Assembly: GCF_016735615.1 (NCBI RefSeq)
Contig: NZ_JAERSF010000001.1
Span: 124,001-188,000 of the forward strand
Source of the DNA: Flavobacterium tagetis
GTDB taxonomy: Bacteria; Bacteroidota; Bacteroidia; Flavobacteriales; Flavobacteriaceae
Length of the DNA: 64,000 bases
Direction of reading: 5' to 3'
Part shown: positions 45,019-53,887 of the stretch, one piece after another
How positions within the stretch are numbered: position 1 is the first letter of the stretch
Layout of the letters: the number at the start of each line of letters is the position of its first letter
Position numbers and translations under genes: made by a program
Notes under the pieces: model-generated
Databases searched by the model: none
What the model saw: only the letters and a program-made list of their open reading frames with translations
Told to the model about the DNA's origin: nothing

Positions 45019-46467
45019 TTATTTTTGGCCTGTTAAAGTTGCTGGATCAAGCAGTTTTTTAATTTGATCTTCTGTCAGCAATTTCTTTTCGCGTATAAGT
45101 TCTAAAATACCTTTATTGGTTGCCAATGCTTCTTTGGCTAGTTCAGTTGTTTTTTCGTAACCCAAAACAGGATTCAGAGCAGTTACAACACCAACACTTC
45201 GATCCATATAATGCGCCAAAACGTCCTTGTTTACCGTAATGCCATCGATACAGTTTTTTCTAAATAATGGCATTGCTTTAAAAAACAATCCTTGAGATTC
45301 CATCATAGCGATGGCTTGAACAGGTTCAAAAGCATTTAATTGCAATAAACCAGATTGAGCGGCAACCGTTACAGTCAAGTCATTCCCCATAACTTTAAAA
45401 CACAATTGGTTCATAAGTTCTGGCATAACCGGATTTACTTTTCCTGGCATAATTGAAGATCCTGGCTGAAGTGCAGGCAAATTGATTTCGAAAAAACCAG
45501 TACGAGGACCAGAAGCCAAAATGATCAAATCGCTGCTTATTTTTGCCAATGCAACTGCCATACTTTTAAGTGTAGAAGAATACATTACAAATCCTTGCTG
45601 GCTGGTTGTGGCGGCAATTAGATCTTTGCTCATTACGATTGGTTTTCCTGTAATTTTGGCAAGATGTGCAGCTACTTTTTCAGCATAACCTGGAGAAGCA
45701 GTAATACCTGTTCCAATAGCTGTAGCTCCCATATTTTGTTCGCATAGATAGACTTCAGATTTTTTCAAAGCACTAATCTCTGCATCAAGCTGATTTCCGA
45801 AAGCATGAAATTCCTGGCCTACCGTCATTGGCACAGCATCCTGTCCTTCTGTTCTTCCCATTTTTAGGATGTCTTTAAATTCATCCCCTTTTTTATGGAA
45901 AGCTTTAGCCAAAAGATCGGCCTCTTTAAGCAGTTTGTCATTATGAAGCAGTAATGCCACTTTTATAGCTGTTGGATACACATCATTTGTTGATTGTCCC
46001 ATATTAAGATCATCGTGAGGTTCAATGTATTGATATTCTCCTTTTTTATGACCGCTCAGTTCCAATGCAATATTGGCCAAAACTTCGTTCACATTCATAT
46101 TAGCAGAAGTACCAGCACCACCTTGATACAAATCAACCAAAAATTGATCGTGATATTTCCCGTCAATTACAGCTTGGCAAGCTTTTTCTATAGCAGCCAG
46201 CCTGTCTTTTTTAAGTCGGCCTACATCAGCATTTGCACGCGCCGCCGCTAGTTTAACCATTGCAAAAGCTTTTACATAATCAGGATAAGATTGCGTGGTC
46301 AAACTACTTATCTGAAAATTTTCTAACGCACGTGCTGTCTGCACACCGTAATAAGCATTTGCTGGGATTTGTTTTTCTCCTAGAAGATCTTTTTCAGTTC
46401 GAGTCTGAGCATTAAGAATGCCTAAAGACAATGCGAACAATAGCAGGTATTGTACAGTTTTACACAT
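45019..46467 (-). CDS. aspA: Aspartate ammonia-lyase, exported
   Basis: 482 residues. The fumarase/aspartase superfamily motif GSSIMPGKVNP is present, with EKDLLGEKQIPANAYYGVQT at the mature start and GASTSANMN-type (GGAGTSANMN) earlier. It splits aspartate into fumarate and ammonia. The unusual point is the N-terminus MCKTVQYLLLFALSLGILNAQ, a normal signal peptide, while aspartases are usually cytoplasmic. It lies between a porin and a secreted asparaginase, which supports a periplasmic pathway. Confidence 0.95.
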   Translation of the reverse strand: MCKTVQYLLLFALSLGILNAQTRTEKDLLGEKQIPANAYYGVQTARALENFQISSLTTQSYPDYVKAFAMVKLAAARANADVGRLKKDRLAAIEKACQAVIDGKYHDQFLVDLYQGGAGTSANMNVNEVLANIALELSGHKKGEYQYIEPHDDLNMGQSTNDVYPTAIKVALLLHNDKLLKEADLLAKAFHKKGDEFKDILKMGRTEGQDAVPMTVGQEFHAFGNQLDAEISALKKSEVYLCEQNMGATAIGTGITASPGYAEKVAAHLAKITGKPIVMSKDLIAATTSQQGFVMYSSTLKSMAVALAKISSDLIILASGPRTGFFEINLPALQPGSSIMPGKVNPVMPELMNQLCFKVMGNDLTVTVAAQSGLLQLNAFEPVQAIAMMESQGLFFKAMPLFRKNCIDGITVNKDVLAHYMDRSVGVVTALNPVLGYEKTTELAKEALATNKGILELIREKKLLTEDQIKKLLDPATLTGQK

Positions 46468-46504
46468 ATTTTCTTTTTTTTATTGATTAAAAAACAAAAG
46501 GCTT

Positions 46505-47731
46505 TTACTGATTTCTTTTATAAAATGATTGTGAAAAATTATATCTAAAAGAAAACTGTATTTTATTTATTGAAGTACTCCATCCGTCGTTGAAGTTTTC
46601 GCGGTTACCCCACTGAAATTCTACTCCAACCATGCAATTTTTTACAGGAGTGTACAACAGATTTCCAAGCACATACTGTCCCTTTTTAAAAGCGTCATCT
46701 GTTTGTCCGTCTGAGTTATCAATATCAATCATAGAATATCCTATTGCGGTACTAAACTTGTCACTCCAAGTATGATCTAAGAAAGCAACAACACCAACTA
46801 GAGGAAGCGCAACACCTTTTACAGGAGTTACAAGATTACCAAAATTGTTTTCGATACCTATATCAACCGGAGCATCGTTCATGTAGTTTTGTATTCCCTC
46901 TCCATATACAACCTGTCCTCTAAAAACATCATTTTTACTAAAATTGATATTAGTACTTAAATTAAGTCCCCAGCCTACTGCGTCTCCAGACAAATCATAC
47001 TGATCATTATTCTGATCTTTCCATTCGATTTTTCGAACGATACCAGCTAACTCAATATACCCCCATTTTGTAGCGTGATGATATTCTGCAGAAAGATCTG
47101 GTAGCGGAAATCTTGCTTTTACCCCTTGCAATTCCACACGATTTGCATAATCTCCCTGATCGGCACTTGCTCCTGGTCTTTCTAATGCAATGGTTAAACG
47201 GGTATCGCCTTGAATTGGCATATAACGTATTTGAATATTTCTAAAAAATACCATTCCTGTTGGTCCCCAATATTCTAACGAATTCGGGAACACACCAATA
47301 TCCATAAAAGGGCTCCAAGTTTGTCCAGCTCCAAATTTTCCTAATTCGGCATAAGCATGGCGAAGACGAAAAGTAGTCTGTCCCGCATCAACACCTGTAC
47401 CGAACAATTCGAACTCAAAATGAGTTTTTAATTCGCCAATTCCTGTGTCAAAGTAATTTTTAAAACCTAATCTAGTCTGACGTACAGAAGCATAGTAACT
47501 GCCATCTGGACCGTATTGATCCTTAAAAGCGGGCAATTTGGTAGGTCTAACCACATCGTACCAATCTGATTGTATCTGATTGAAATTATAACCGACATCG
47601 GTCATAATAAAACCGTAGATTTCCATGCTTTTATTCCCTTCATCTTGAGCCTGAACAAAAGCGGAAATGAGAAAACAAGTTATGAGGAAATGATGCCTCA
47701 TAGCTGTCATTTGCAAAAACCTTTTTTTCAT
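46505..47731 (-). CDS. DcaP-like outer-membrane porin
   Basis: 408 residues. The signal peptide is longer than average (MKKRFLQMTAMRHHFLITCFL, cut after FVQAQ); later ATG codons at 8 or 11 are also possible starts. The barrel has DVGYNFNQIQSDWYDVVRP, a SYYASVRQTRLGFK strand and TFRLRHAYAELGKFGAGQTW, as in DcaP-type porins, which favour dicarboxylates. This fits the aspartase and asparaginase genes that follow on the same strand, 37 and 24 bases apart. It should let Asn/Asp enter and fumarate pass. Confidence 0.82.
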   Translation of the reverse strand: MKKRFLQMTAMRHHFLITCFLISAFVQAQDEGNKSMEIYGFIMTDVGYNFNQIQSDWYDVVRPTKLPAFKDQYGPDGSYYASVRQTRLGFKNYFDTGIGELKTHFEFELFGTGVDAGQTTFRLRHAYAELGKFGAGQTWSPFMDIGVFPNSLEYWGPTGMVFFRNIQIRYMPIQGDTRLTIALERPGASADQGDYANRVELQGVKARFPLPDLSAEYHHATKWGYIELAGIVRKIEWKDQNNDQYDLSGDAVGWGLNLSTNINFSKNDVFRGQVVYGEGIQNYMNDAPVDIGIENNFGNLVTPVKGVALPLVGVVAFLDHTWSDKFSTAIGYSMIDIDNSDGQTDDAFKKGQYVLGNLLYTPVKNCMVGVEFQWGNRENFNDGWSTSINKIQFSFRYNFSQSFYKRNQ

Positions 47732-48168
47732 AATGATTATAGTTTGTTTACTGTGGGATACAACTTTTAATCTGATTTTTGCAGTCCTGGTTTAAAATAA
47801 AAGTCATTTTATTTTAAAAAATCGATATTCCTCAGTACGAATTTTTATTCACCTTAAAAGCTTTTATCTGATCCTAAAAGTTTTTAATATGGGAATGCAA
47901 AAATTTCAACACTTTTATAATACAGTCTTTTTTTGTTAAAAAAAGCACCAAAACACAGGTTTTTCATTGATTATCAAACAAATATAATTAATACAATAGT
48001 ACAATCAGGGTTATTAACCGTTACATTTAACGGTTAAAAATATCAGATAAATAATACTAACATGTTAAAAATTTTCATAAATTTATATCTCCATAAACAT
48101 TTGGTTTTTAACATTTTATACGCCCCAGTGACTTTTTTTTGACATTAATAATTTTCAAATAATTTATT
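47732..48168. promoter_or_regulatory. Divergent 437-base gap with one palindrome
   Basis: No gene was seen. A CAAATATA at 47979-47986 reads on the minus strand as TATATTTG, a possible -7 box about 250 bases from the porin start. A perfect inverted repeat lies at 48014-48037 and is listed separately. Other parts are AT-rich without clear structure. Confidence 0.4.
48014..48037. promoter_or_regulatory. Perfect inverted repeat, possible operator of the Asn/Asp genes
   Basis: TTAACCGTT and AACGGTTAA, nine bases each, around a six-base ACATTT centre. It lies in the shared gap between the porin/aspartase/asparaginase operon and the divergent TPR regulator, where a control site would be expected. 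Confidence 0.5.
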
Positions 48169-49746
48169 ATGGATATAAAAAAAATCCCCTCGGATAAAAT
48201 CTATGATGAGCTGGAAAATGTTTTGAAGTTTTATTCTTTTAAAAACTCAACACTGCTAAGTAACTTTCTGCGCTATATTGTGACAGAGACTATAGATGAA
48301 AGACAGCAGTTTATCAAAGAATATTCTATAGCTGTAAATGCTTTAAGCAGGCCTTCTCATTTTAATCCTCATGATGATGCAATGGTTCGAATTCATGCAG
48401 GACGCTTGAGAAAATTGCTTCATGAGTACTATTCTACCGACGGAAAAGACAATCCGCTTATTATTCACGTCCCGAAAGGCGGTTATGTTCCAGAATTTAT
48501 TCACAACAACAAAATGAGAGCTACTGATCTCCATGTCAGTACCAATAAAACAAATCCGGTGATTACGGTTTTTCCTTTTAAAACAATCGCTCATCGACCA
48601 GATTTAGAAGCTTTTTCACAGATTCTTTCCGAAGAAATTAGCGCAGAACTTTCTCGTTTTCAGGATATCTCTGTAATCGGCCATTTCCCTTCTGATGTTA
48701 TTTCAAAAATTAACGAAAATGTTCTAGAAGCTGCTAATCTTATTGGAGCTGATTTTATTATTACAGGACATATTCAAATTATTGATAACAAATTGCAAAT
48801 CAGAATCAATCTGATAAATTCTTCTTCAGGAAAGTTTATAATGACCAAATTGTTTACACCTGCAACTTTAGATGACGGCATTAGACTTCAAAATGATATT
48901 GTCAAAGATATAGTTTCTACTATGGGTGGCTATTATGGTATTATTTTTAATGAAATGGTGAGAACTGCTCCATCTAAAATTTCGAATAACACCGGAATTC
49001 TAAGAGCAATCTGCAGTTATCATGAATATCAGCGCTCTTATTCTATCGAAAATTTTGCTAAGGCTCTGTCCAATTTAAATGAAGCTGTAGAATTAGACCC
49101 AAATCATGCAATTGCTTGGGCAATGCTGGGCGAAATGCATTTAGCTTCTATGGCATTAGGATTAGATAATTGTAAAAAAACGGTAGAAAAAAGCAGTCAT
49201 TGCGTTACAAAAGCTTTAAATATTGATCCTAATTGTCAGCAGGCTTGGTATGCCCTAGCCATTATAAACTGTTTTAAAAAAGATCAGGACAATTGTCTAT
49301 CAGCGGCAGAACAATGCCTAAAGATAAATCCTAATTCTTCTGGTATTGCTTCAGGAATAGGTTGCGTATTGATTTTTGCAGGTTATTTTGAAAAAGGGTT
49401 TAATTTATTAGAAAATACAATCCGCATAAACCCCTCACATCCATGGTGGATTAATGTTGGATATTGTTACTATTACATCCATAAAAAAGAATACCAAAAG
49501 TCTTTATATTGGGCAGAAAAAATGGATTTTAGCGAGACTATTTGGGATCCCTTATTAAAAGCTGTTTCTTTATCCCTCTTAAGTGAAGATGCAAAAGCAA
49601 AAGTCTATTTAAATAACCTTCTAGAGCTACAGCCTCAAACAGCAGGAGAAATAAAAGAAACGCTTTCTAGTTTCATGTTTTCTGATGAAATTGTTTTTAG
49701 AATCATTAACAGCTTAAAAAGAATTGGACTAAAAAATGACTTTTAA
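48169..49746 (+). CDS. Winged-helix regulator with TolB-like and TPR domains
   Basis: 525 residues. Residues 1-110 look like a DNA-binding winged helix of the kind used before TPR regulators: LKFYSFKNSTLLSNFLRYIV, then DDAMVRIHAGRLRKLLHEYY and HVPKGGYVPEF. Residues about 128-260 resemble the FlgO/TolB-like domain of CadC-type and adenylate-cyclase-type proteins (ITVFPFKTIAHRPDLEAFSQ). From about 290 to 490 there are several tetratricopeptide repeats. It has no membrane helix or kinase. It is divergent from the Asn/Asp operon, so it may control it. Confidence 0.75.
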   Translation: MDIKKIPSDKIYDELENVLKFYSFKNSTLLSNFLRYIVTETIDERQQFIKEYSIAVNALSRPSHFNPHDDAMVRIHAGRLRKLLHEYYSTDGKDNPLIIHVPKGGYVPEFIHNNKMRATDLHVSTNKTNPVITVFPFKTIAHRPDLEAFSQILSEEISAELSRFQDISVIGHFPSDVISKINENVLEAANLIGADFIITGHIQIIDNKLQIRINLINSSSGKFIMTKLFTPATLDDGIRLQNDIVKDIVSTMGGYYGIIFNEMVRTAPSKISNNTGILRAICSYHEYQRSYSIENFAKALSNLNEAVELDPNHAIAWAMLGEMHLASMALGLDNCKKTVEKSSHCVTKALNIDPNCQQAWYALAIINCFKKDQDNCLSAAEQCLKINPNSSGIASGIGCVLIFAGYFEKGFNLLENTIRINPSHPWWINVGYCYYYIHKKEYQKSLYWAEKMDFSETIWDPLLKAVSLSLLSEDAKAKVYLNNLLELQPQTAGEIKETLSSFMFSDEIVFRIINSLKRIGLKNDF

Positions 49747-49763
49747 ACTCTAAGAGATTTAAT

Positions 49764-49809
49764 CAAAAACTACGCAAGCCTTTTATTTAAAAAGCTTGCG
49801 TAGTTTTTG
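49764..49809. terminator. Strong bidirectional hairpin terminator
   Basis: Perfect 16-base stem CAAAAACTACGCAAGC / GCTTGCGTAGTTTTTG with a 14-base loop, between the convergent TPR regulator and Lrp genes. Confidence 0.9.
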
Positions 49810-49811
49810 AT

Positions 49812-50270
49812 CTAAAAATGCAATTTAGTAGATTGTTTGATATAACTCATTACAAATGAACTCTGCACTTTGCTTATATTAGGAATATCTGAAAGCTTTC
49901 TAATAAAATCATTAAACGATTCTGGATCTTTCACTACTACTTTTAGAACATAATCGAAGATTCCGCCAGTTACATATCCTTCAACAACCTCATCGAGTGC
50001 GGCAACTTGTCTCGAAAATTCTTCTACAAGCTCCAAACGCTGACTGTTTAAAGAAACATTAATAATTACTGTAAAATTTAACCCTACCCTTTTCGGATCA
50101 ATTATCGCTACATAATCTTTTATATAACCTTCATTTTCGAGTTTTTTAATTCGGTCATAAACCGAAGTTCTCGACATGTTGAGTCTTTCCGTCAAATCTG
50201 TAATATCAAATCTTGCATTCTCCTGAAGGATTCGAAGTAACTCTATTTCTTGTTTGCTTAATTCTTGCAT
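49812..50270 (-). CDS. Lrp/AsnC family transcriptional regulator
   Basis: 152 residues. The N-terminal helix-turn-helix reads LSKQEIELLRILQENARFDITDLTERLNMSRTSVYDRIKKLE; the ligand (RAM) domain follows, with GYVTGGIFDYVLKVVVKDPESF. These proteins respond to amino acids. It is divergent from an EamA transporter by 161 bases, an arrangement that commonly controls amino-acid export. Confidence 0.93.
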   Translation of the reverse strand: MQELSKQEIELLRILQENARFDITDLTERLNMSRTSVYDRIKKLENEGYIKDYVAIIDPKRVGLNFTVIINVSLNSQRLELVEEFSRQVAALDEVVEGYVTGGIFDYVLKVVVKDPESFNDFIRKLSDIPNISKVQSSFVMSYIKQSTKLHF

Positions 50271-50311
50271 CGGATTTTTTCCAGTTAAAGTATAAAAAAT
50301 AATTCAATTTC

Positions 50312-50414
50312 GTACAAAACACACAAAATCATAACTTTAAAAATATTAAATACATATTTAAATCACAAATATCGATCTTTATTCTCCATTATATACTTTT
50401 GCCTGTACAAAACA
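50312..50414. promoter_or_regulatory. Lrp/EamA divergent control region
   Basis: GTACAAAACA occurs at 50312-50321 and again at 50405-50414, 93 bases apart, one near each start. TACTTTTG at 50394-50401 fits TANNTTTG and lies 30 bases before the EamA ATG. The repeats are candidate Lrp half-sites. Confidence 0.4.
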
Positions 50415-50431
50415 TATTTCAAGAATAAAAA

Positions 50432-51334
50432 ATGAACAAATATATTATCATTGTTGCTTTGGGCGCATTAAGTTTCGGAATGCTTTCTTCTTTTGCTAAA
50501 ATCGCTTATGGAGAAGGCTATTCTCCTGCCGAAATCACTTTGACGCAAGCACTTGCAGGAACCCTAATTTTATGGTCGATCGCAATTTTTAAAAAACTAA
50601 AAAACGGCCATAAAATGGCATTAAACTGGAAATTGCTTTTGGCAGGAATCACAATGGGATCTTCTGCTTACACTTATTATTTATCTGTTGCTTATATTCC
50701 TGCTTCGTTGGCAATTGTGTTATTAATGCAGATTACCTGGCTTAGCATTTTGGTCGATTGGATATTTTTTAAGAAAAGACCAAATACTGTTGAGGTAGGT
50801 TCAGCACTTTTCATCATATTAGGAACTGTTCTCGCAGGGAATCTTTTAGATCTAAACGATGCTAGTATTTCTTTTACAGGAATAGGTTTGAGTTTATTAT
50901 CGGCAATCCTTTATACTTTATATATTGTTTTTACAAGCAAAATTGGCAAAGAAACCCCAATGTTTGAAAAAAGCGCTTTAATGACCAGCGGATCTGCAAT
51001 GATTATATTTTTAATCAATTGCGAAGCTATTACCACAAGCACACATTTAGATTTCGGATTATTGCAATGGGGAACATTTTTAGCCATTTTTGGGACAGTA
51101 ATTCCGCCAATATGTTTTACAGTTGGAATGCCTAAAATAGGTGCAAGTTTGAGTTCTGTTTTATTAACGCTAGAATTGCCTGCTGCCGTTTTTTGTGCAC
51201 ACATTATTTTGGGCGAAAAAGTTACTTTTCTCCAAATTATCGGAATTGCAATAATGCTTGGCTCAATTGTTTATCTTAATGTTTCTAAAGCTAAAAAAGC
51301 AAAAATCATTCAAAACGAAACTGTAATATGCTAA
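50432..51334 (+). CDS. EamA/DMT family transporter
   Basis: 300 residues with ten hydrophobic helices arranged as two EamA repeats: GMLSSFAKIAYGEGYSPAEI and LAIVLLMQITWLSILVDWIFF in the first, and LSAILYTLYIVFTSK and LSSVLLTLELPAAVFCAHII in the second. These act as inner-membrane exporters of amino acids or metabolites. Its end overlaps the next start (ATGCTAA), so the hydrolase is translationally coupled to it. Confidence 0.92.
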   Translation: MNKYIIIVALGALSFGMLSSFAKIAYGEGYSPAEITLTQALAGTLILWSIAIFKKLKNGHKMALNWKLLLAGITMGSSAYTYYLSVAYIPASLAIVLLMQITWLSILVDWIFFKKRPNTVEVGSALFIILGTVLAGNLLDLNDASISFTGIGLSLLSAILYTLYIVFTSKIGKETPMFEKSALMTSGSAMIIFLINCEAITTSTHLDFGLLQWGTFLAIFGTVIPPICFTVGMPKIGASLSSVLLTLELPAAVFCAHIILGEKVTFLQIIGIAIMLGSIVYLNVSKAKKAKIIQNETVIC

Positions 51335-52089
51335 TCAATATAGACGGAAATAATCTCTACGCCGAATATTACAATGAGTTTGAAGATCGTCCAACAATTG
51401 TGTTTCTGCACGATTCTTTAGGATGCACAGCACTTTGGAGAGATTTTCCAAAACAGATTGCCGAGCTTTGCAAATGCAACATTCTAATTTATGACAGATT
51501 GGATTACGGAAAGTCAGATTCAATGCCAACTTATGTCCGTCCCGTAAATTATTTAGAATTGGAAGCTGCTGTTTTAAATACTATACTAGAAAAACTAAAA
51601 ATTGAAAATGCTATTTTATTTGGACACAGCGATGGAGGTTCGATTGCACTGATTGCAGCAAGTAAATATCCGCAACGCATTAAAATGGTTATTTGCGAAG
51701 CAGCACATATTTTTGTTGAAGAAATTACGCTTAATGGTATTCGCGAGGCTGTCGTTGCGTATCAAAACACAAACTTACCTGAAAGACTGCAGAAATATCA
51801 CGGAAACAAAACCGAAACTATTTTTAAAGCTTGGACTGAAACATGGCTCAGCTCCGATTTTAAAAATTGGAACATAGAATATCTTCTTCCTGAAATCAAA
51901 TCTCCTTTACTGTTTATTCAAGGTGAAAAAGACGAATACGGAACTTTAGATCAAGTCAGAAATACAGTAAGTAGCGTATCCGGAAAAGCGGAAAAATGTA
52001 TCATTCCAAATGTTGGACATACTCCACACAAAGAAGCTCCAGAAACTGTACTGGATAAAATCGTTGCATTTATAAAAGCTAACGACTAA
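51328..52089 (+). CDS. Alpha/beta hydrolase
   Basis: 253 residues with the catalytic set of the fold: nucleophile in LFGHSDGGSIAL, Asp in FIQGEKDEYGT and His in NVGHTPHKEAPE, and an oxyanion-type FLHDSLGCTALW early on. No signal peptide, so cytoplasmic. Substrate unknown. It overlaps the EamA gene by seven bases and runs tail to tail into a small gene by four. Confidence 0.92.
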   Translation: MLINIDGNNLYAEYYNEFEDRPTIVFLHDSLGCTALWRDFPKQIAELCKCNILIYDRLDYGKSDSMPTYVRPVNYLELEAAVLNTILEKLKIENAILFGHSDGGSIALIAASKYPQRIKMVICEAAHIFVEEITLNGIREAVVAYQNTNLPERLQKYHGNKTETIFKAWTETWLSSDFKNWNIEYLLPEIKSPLLFIQGEKDEYGTLDQVRNTVSSVSGKAEKCIIPNVGHTPHKEAPETVLDKIVAFIKAND

Positions 52090-52331
52090 GCCGCTTTCTT
52101 TGCGACGCGTTTTTTCTTTTCTAATAATTTAAGATGATTTTCGGCACATAGAATTTTCTCAGTTGTACCATTTTTTTGTATCTCAATGAGATAATGAAAA
52201 TCTCTTTCTTTTGAAGTCGATTTTATTATAAGTCCCTTTTTAAAATCCATTTTTCTTTCGATAATGGTTCCCTTGTAAGATATCCCACTCAATGCTGTGT
52301 AGGAAACATCTTGTCCTTTTACAAATTTCAT
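52086..52331 (-). CDS. Hypothetical small basic protein, 81 residues
   Basis: Not recognised. It starts MKFVKGQDVSYTALSGISYKG, which looks like an SH3-like barrel entry (as in short DUF2945-type proteins), and ends with a Lys/Arg-rich tail (KKKRVAKKAA). It could bind nucleic acid or another protein. Its stop overlaps the hydrolase stop by four bases. Confidence 0.55.
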   Translation of the reverse strand: MKFVKGQDVSYTALSGISYKGTIIERKMDFKKGLIIKSTSKERDFHYLIEIQKNGTTEKILCAENHLKLLEKKKRVAKKAA

Positions 52332-52574
52332 TGTTTTAGCCGTTTGTTCCTAATATTTGCTAATACTTCTAAATTTGAAAAACCAATGTTAAGGGGGGAA
52401 ATCAGTTTTTCTATTTCGGCGAATGTATAAAGTTTTGACAATCTACAACCCCGTATTTATACCTGTTTTTTGAATTTTAAATATAGTTATTTTTTTAATG
52501 TAAAAATAACCTTCCCAAAAAAAATTGATACAATTTAGAACAGCTCATTTCGCTCCTTTTTTATAATGAATTCC

Positions 52575-52601
52575 TAGTTTTGAAAGAATGAATTTTCATT
52601 C
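52575..52601 (+). promoter_or_regulatory. Promoter box and palindrome before the radical SAM gene
   Basis: TAGTTTTG at 52575-52582 fits TANNTTTG. Directly after it, GAATGA and TCATTC (52586-52601) form an inverted repeat around ATTT, placed where a repressor would cover the transcript start. The remainder of the gap 52332-52574 shows nothing clear. Confidence 0.4.
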
Positions 52602-52625
52602 CAAAAACAACTAAAAAGAGCAAAA

Positions 52626-53882
52626 ATGGTACAGGAAAGAGTGATGGAGAAATTGGCAATTTTAGCAGATGCAGCCAAATATGATGTTTCTTGCTCATCG
52701 GGACAAAGCACTAGAAAAAACAAAAACAAAGGTTTAGGAGATACTGGAGGAGGAATTTGCCATGCTTTTACCGAAGACGGACGATGTGTATCTCTCTTAA
52801 AAATTCTGCTTACCAATCATTGTATTTTTGATTGCGCATATTGTGTGAGCCGAAAAAGCAACGATATTAAACGTGCTGCTTTTACTGTACAAGAAGTGGT
52901 CGACTTGACAATAGGTTTTTATCGAAGAAATTATATCGAAGGTCTTTTTCTAAGCTCTGGCATTTTTGACAATGCCGATTATACGATGGAACGTCTAGTA
53001 AGAATTGTAAAGAAGCTTCGATTAGAAGAAAACTTTAATGGCTACATTCATCTAAAAGCAATTCCTGGTGCCAGCGAAGAATTACTAAAAGAAGCTGGGC
53101 TATATGCTGATCGTTTAAGTGTAAATGTCGAAATGCCGACAGAGCAAAGCCTTAAATTGTTAGCGCCAGACAAAAATCATAAGGACGTGATTAAACCAAT
53201 GCAATATCTTAAAAATGAAATTATTGGTTATCAGGAAGAGAAAAAATCCAATTACAAAACGCCTCTTTTTGCTCCAGCAGGACAGAGCACGCAAATGGTG
53301 ATTGGCGCAACAAAAGAAAACGATCTGGAAATTCTCGGAATGGCCAATTATTTTTACGAACAAATGAAAATGCGTCGAGTGTATTATTCTGGTTATGTTC
53401 CAATAAGTTATGATAACAGACTTCCCGCAATTGGCACTCCAGTTCCTATGATTCGCGAAAACCGTTTGTATCAGGCTGATTGGTTAATCCGTTATTATGG
53501 ATTTAACGTAAACGAAATTGTTGGTTTTGATCAGCCTAATCTTGATTTGGATATTGACCCGAAATTAGGATGGGCGCTGCGAAATTTACATCAGTTTCCT
53601 GTTGATATCAATACGGCAGATCTAGAATTAATTCAGCGAATTCCCGGAATAGGATTTTTGAGTGCTAAAAAAATTGTATCTGCTAGAACTTTCAAAAAAT
53701 TGCAGCCAGAAGATTTAAAGAAACTAGGAATTGCTTACAGCCGTTCGAAGTTTTTCTTGGCTTTTTCTACGCCTTTTTATTTACAGAAAGACTTGACTTC
53801 TCTTCAAATAAAAAATCAGATTTTGAATTTGCAAAACAGTAAATACAAGAATAATTTTTCGAACCAGCTCTCTTTATTTTAA
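52626..53882 (+). CDS. Putative DNA-repair radical SAM protein (SplB-related)
   Basis: 418 residues. The radical SAM cluster motif is C66-x3-C70-x2-C73 in NHCIFDCAYCV. The protein continues with a TIM-barrel-like part (GLFLSSGIFDNADYT, GYIHLKAIPGASEELL) and ends with a helix-hairpin-helix DNA-binding domain near 332-365 (INTADLELIQRIPGIGFLSAKK). This combination is that of the putative DNA modification/repair radical SAM family TIGR03916. Its partner gene follows six bases later. The DNA lesion it repairs is not known. Confidence 0.9.
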   Translation: MVQERVMEKLAILADAAKYDVSCSSGQSTRKNKNKGLGDTGGGICHAFTEDGRCVSLLKILLTNHCIFDCAYCVSRKSNDIKRAAFTVQEVVDLTIGFYRRNYIEGLFLSSGIFDNADYTMERLVRIVKKLRLEENFNGYIHLKAIPGASEELLKEAGLYADRLSVNVEMPTEQSLKLLAPDKNHKDVIKPMQYLKNEIIGYQEEKKSNYKTPLFAPAGQSTQMVIGATKENDLEILGMANYFYEQMKMRRVYYSGYVPISYDNRLPAIGTPVPMIRENRLYQADWLIRYYGFNVNEIVGFDQPNLDLDIDPKLGWALRNLHQFPVDINTADLELIQRIPGIGFLSAKKIVSARTFKKLQPEDLKKLGIAYSRSKFFLAFSTPFYLQKDLTSLQIKNQILNLQNSKYKNNFSNQLSLF

Positions 53883-53887
53883 TTAAA

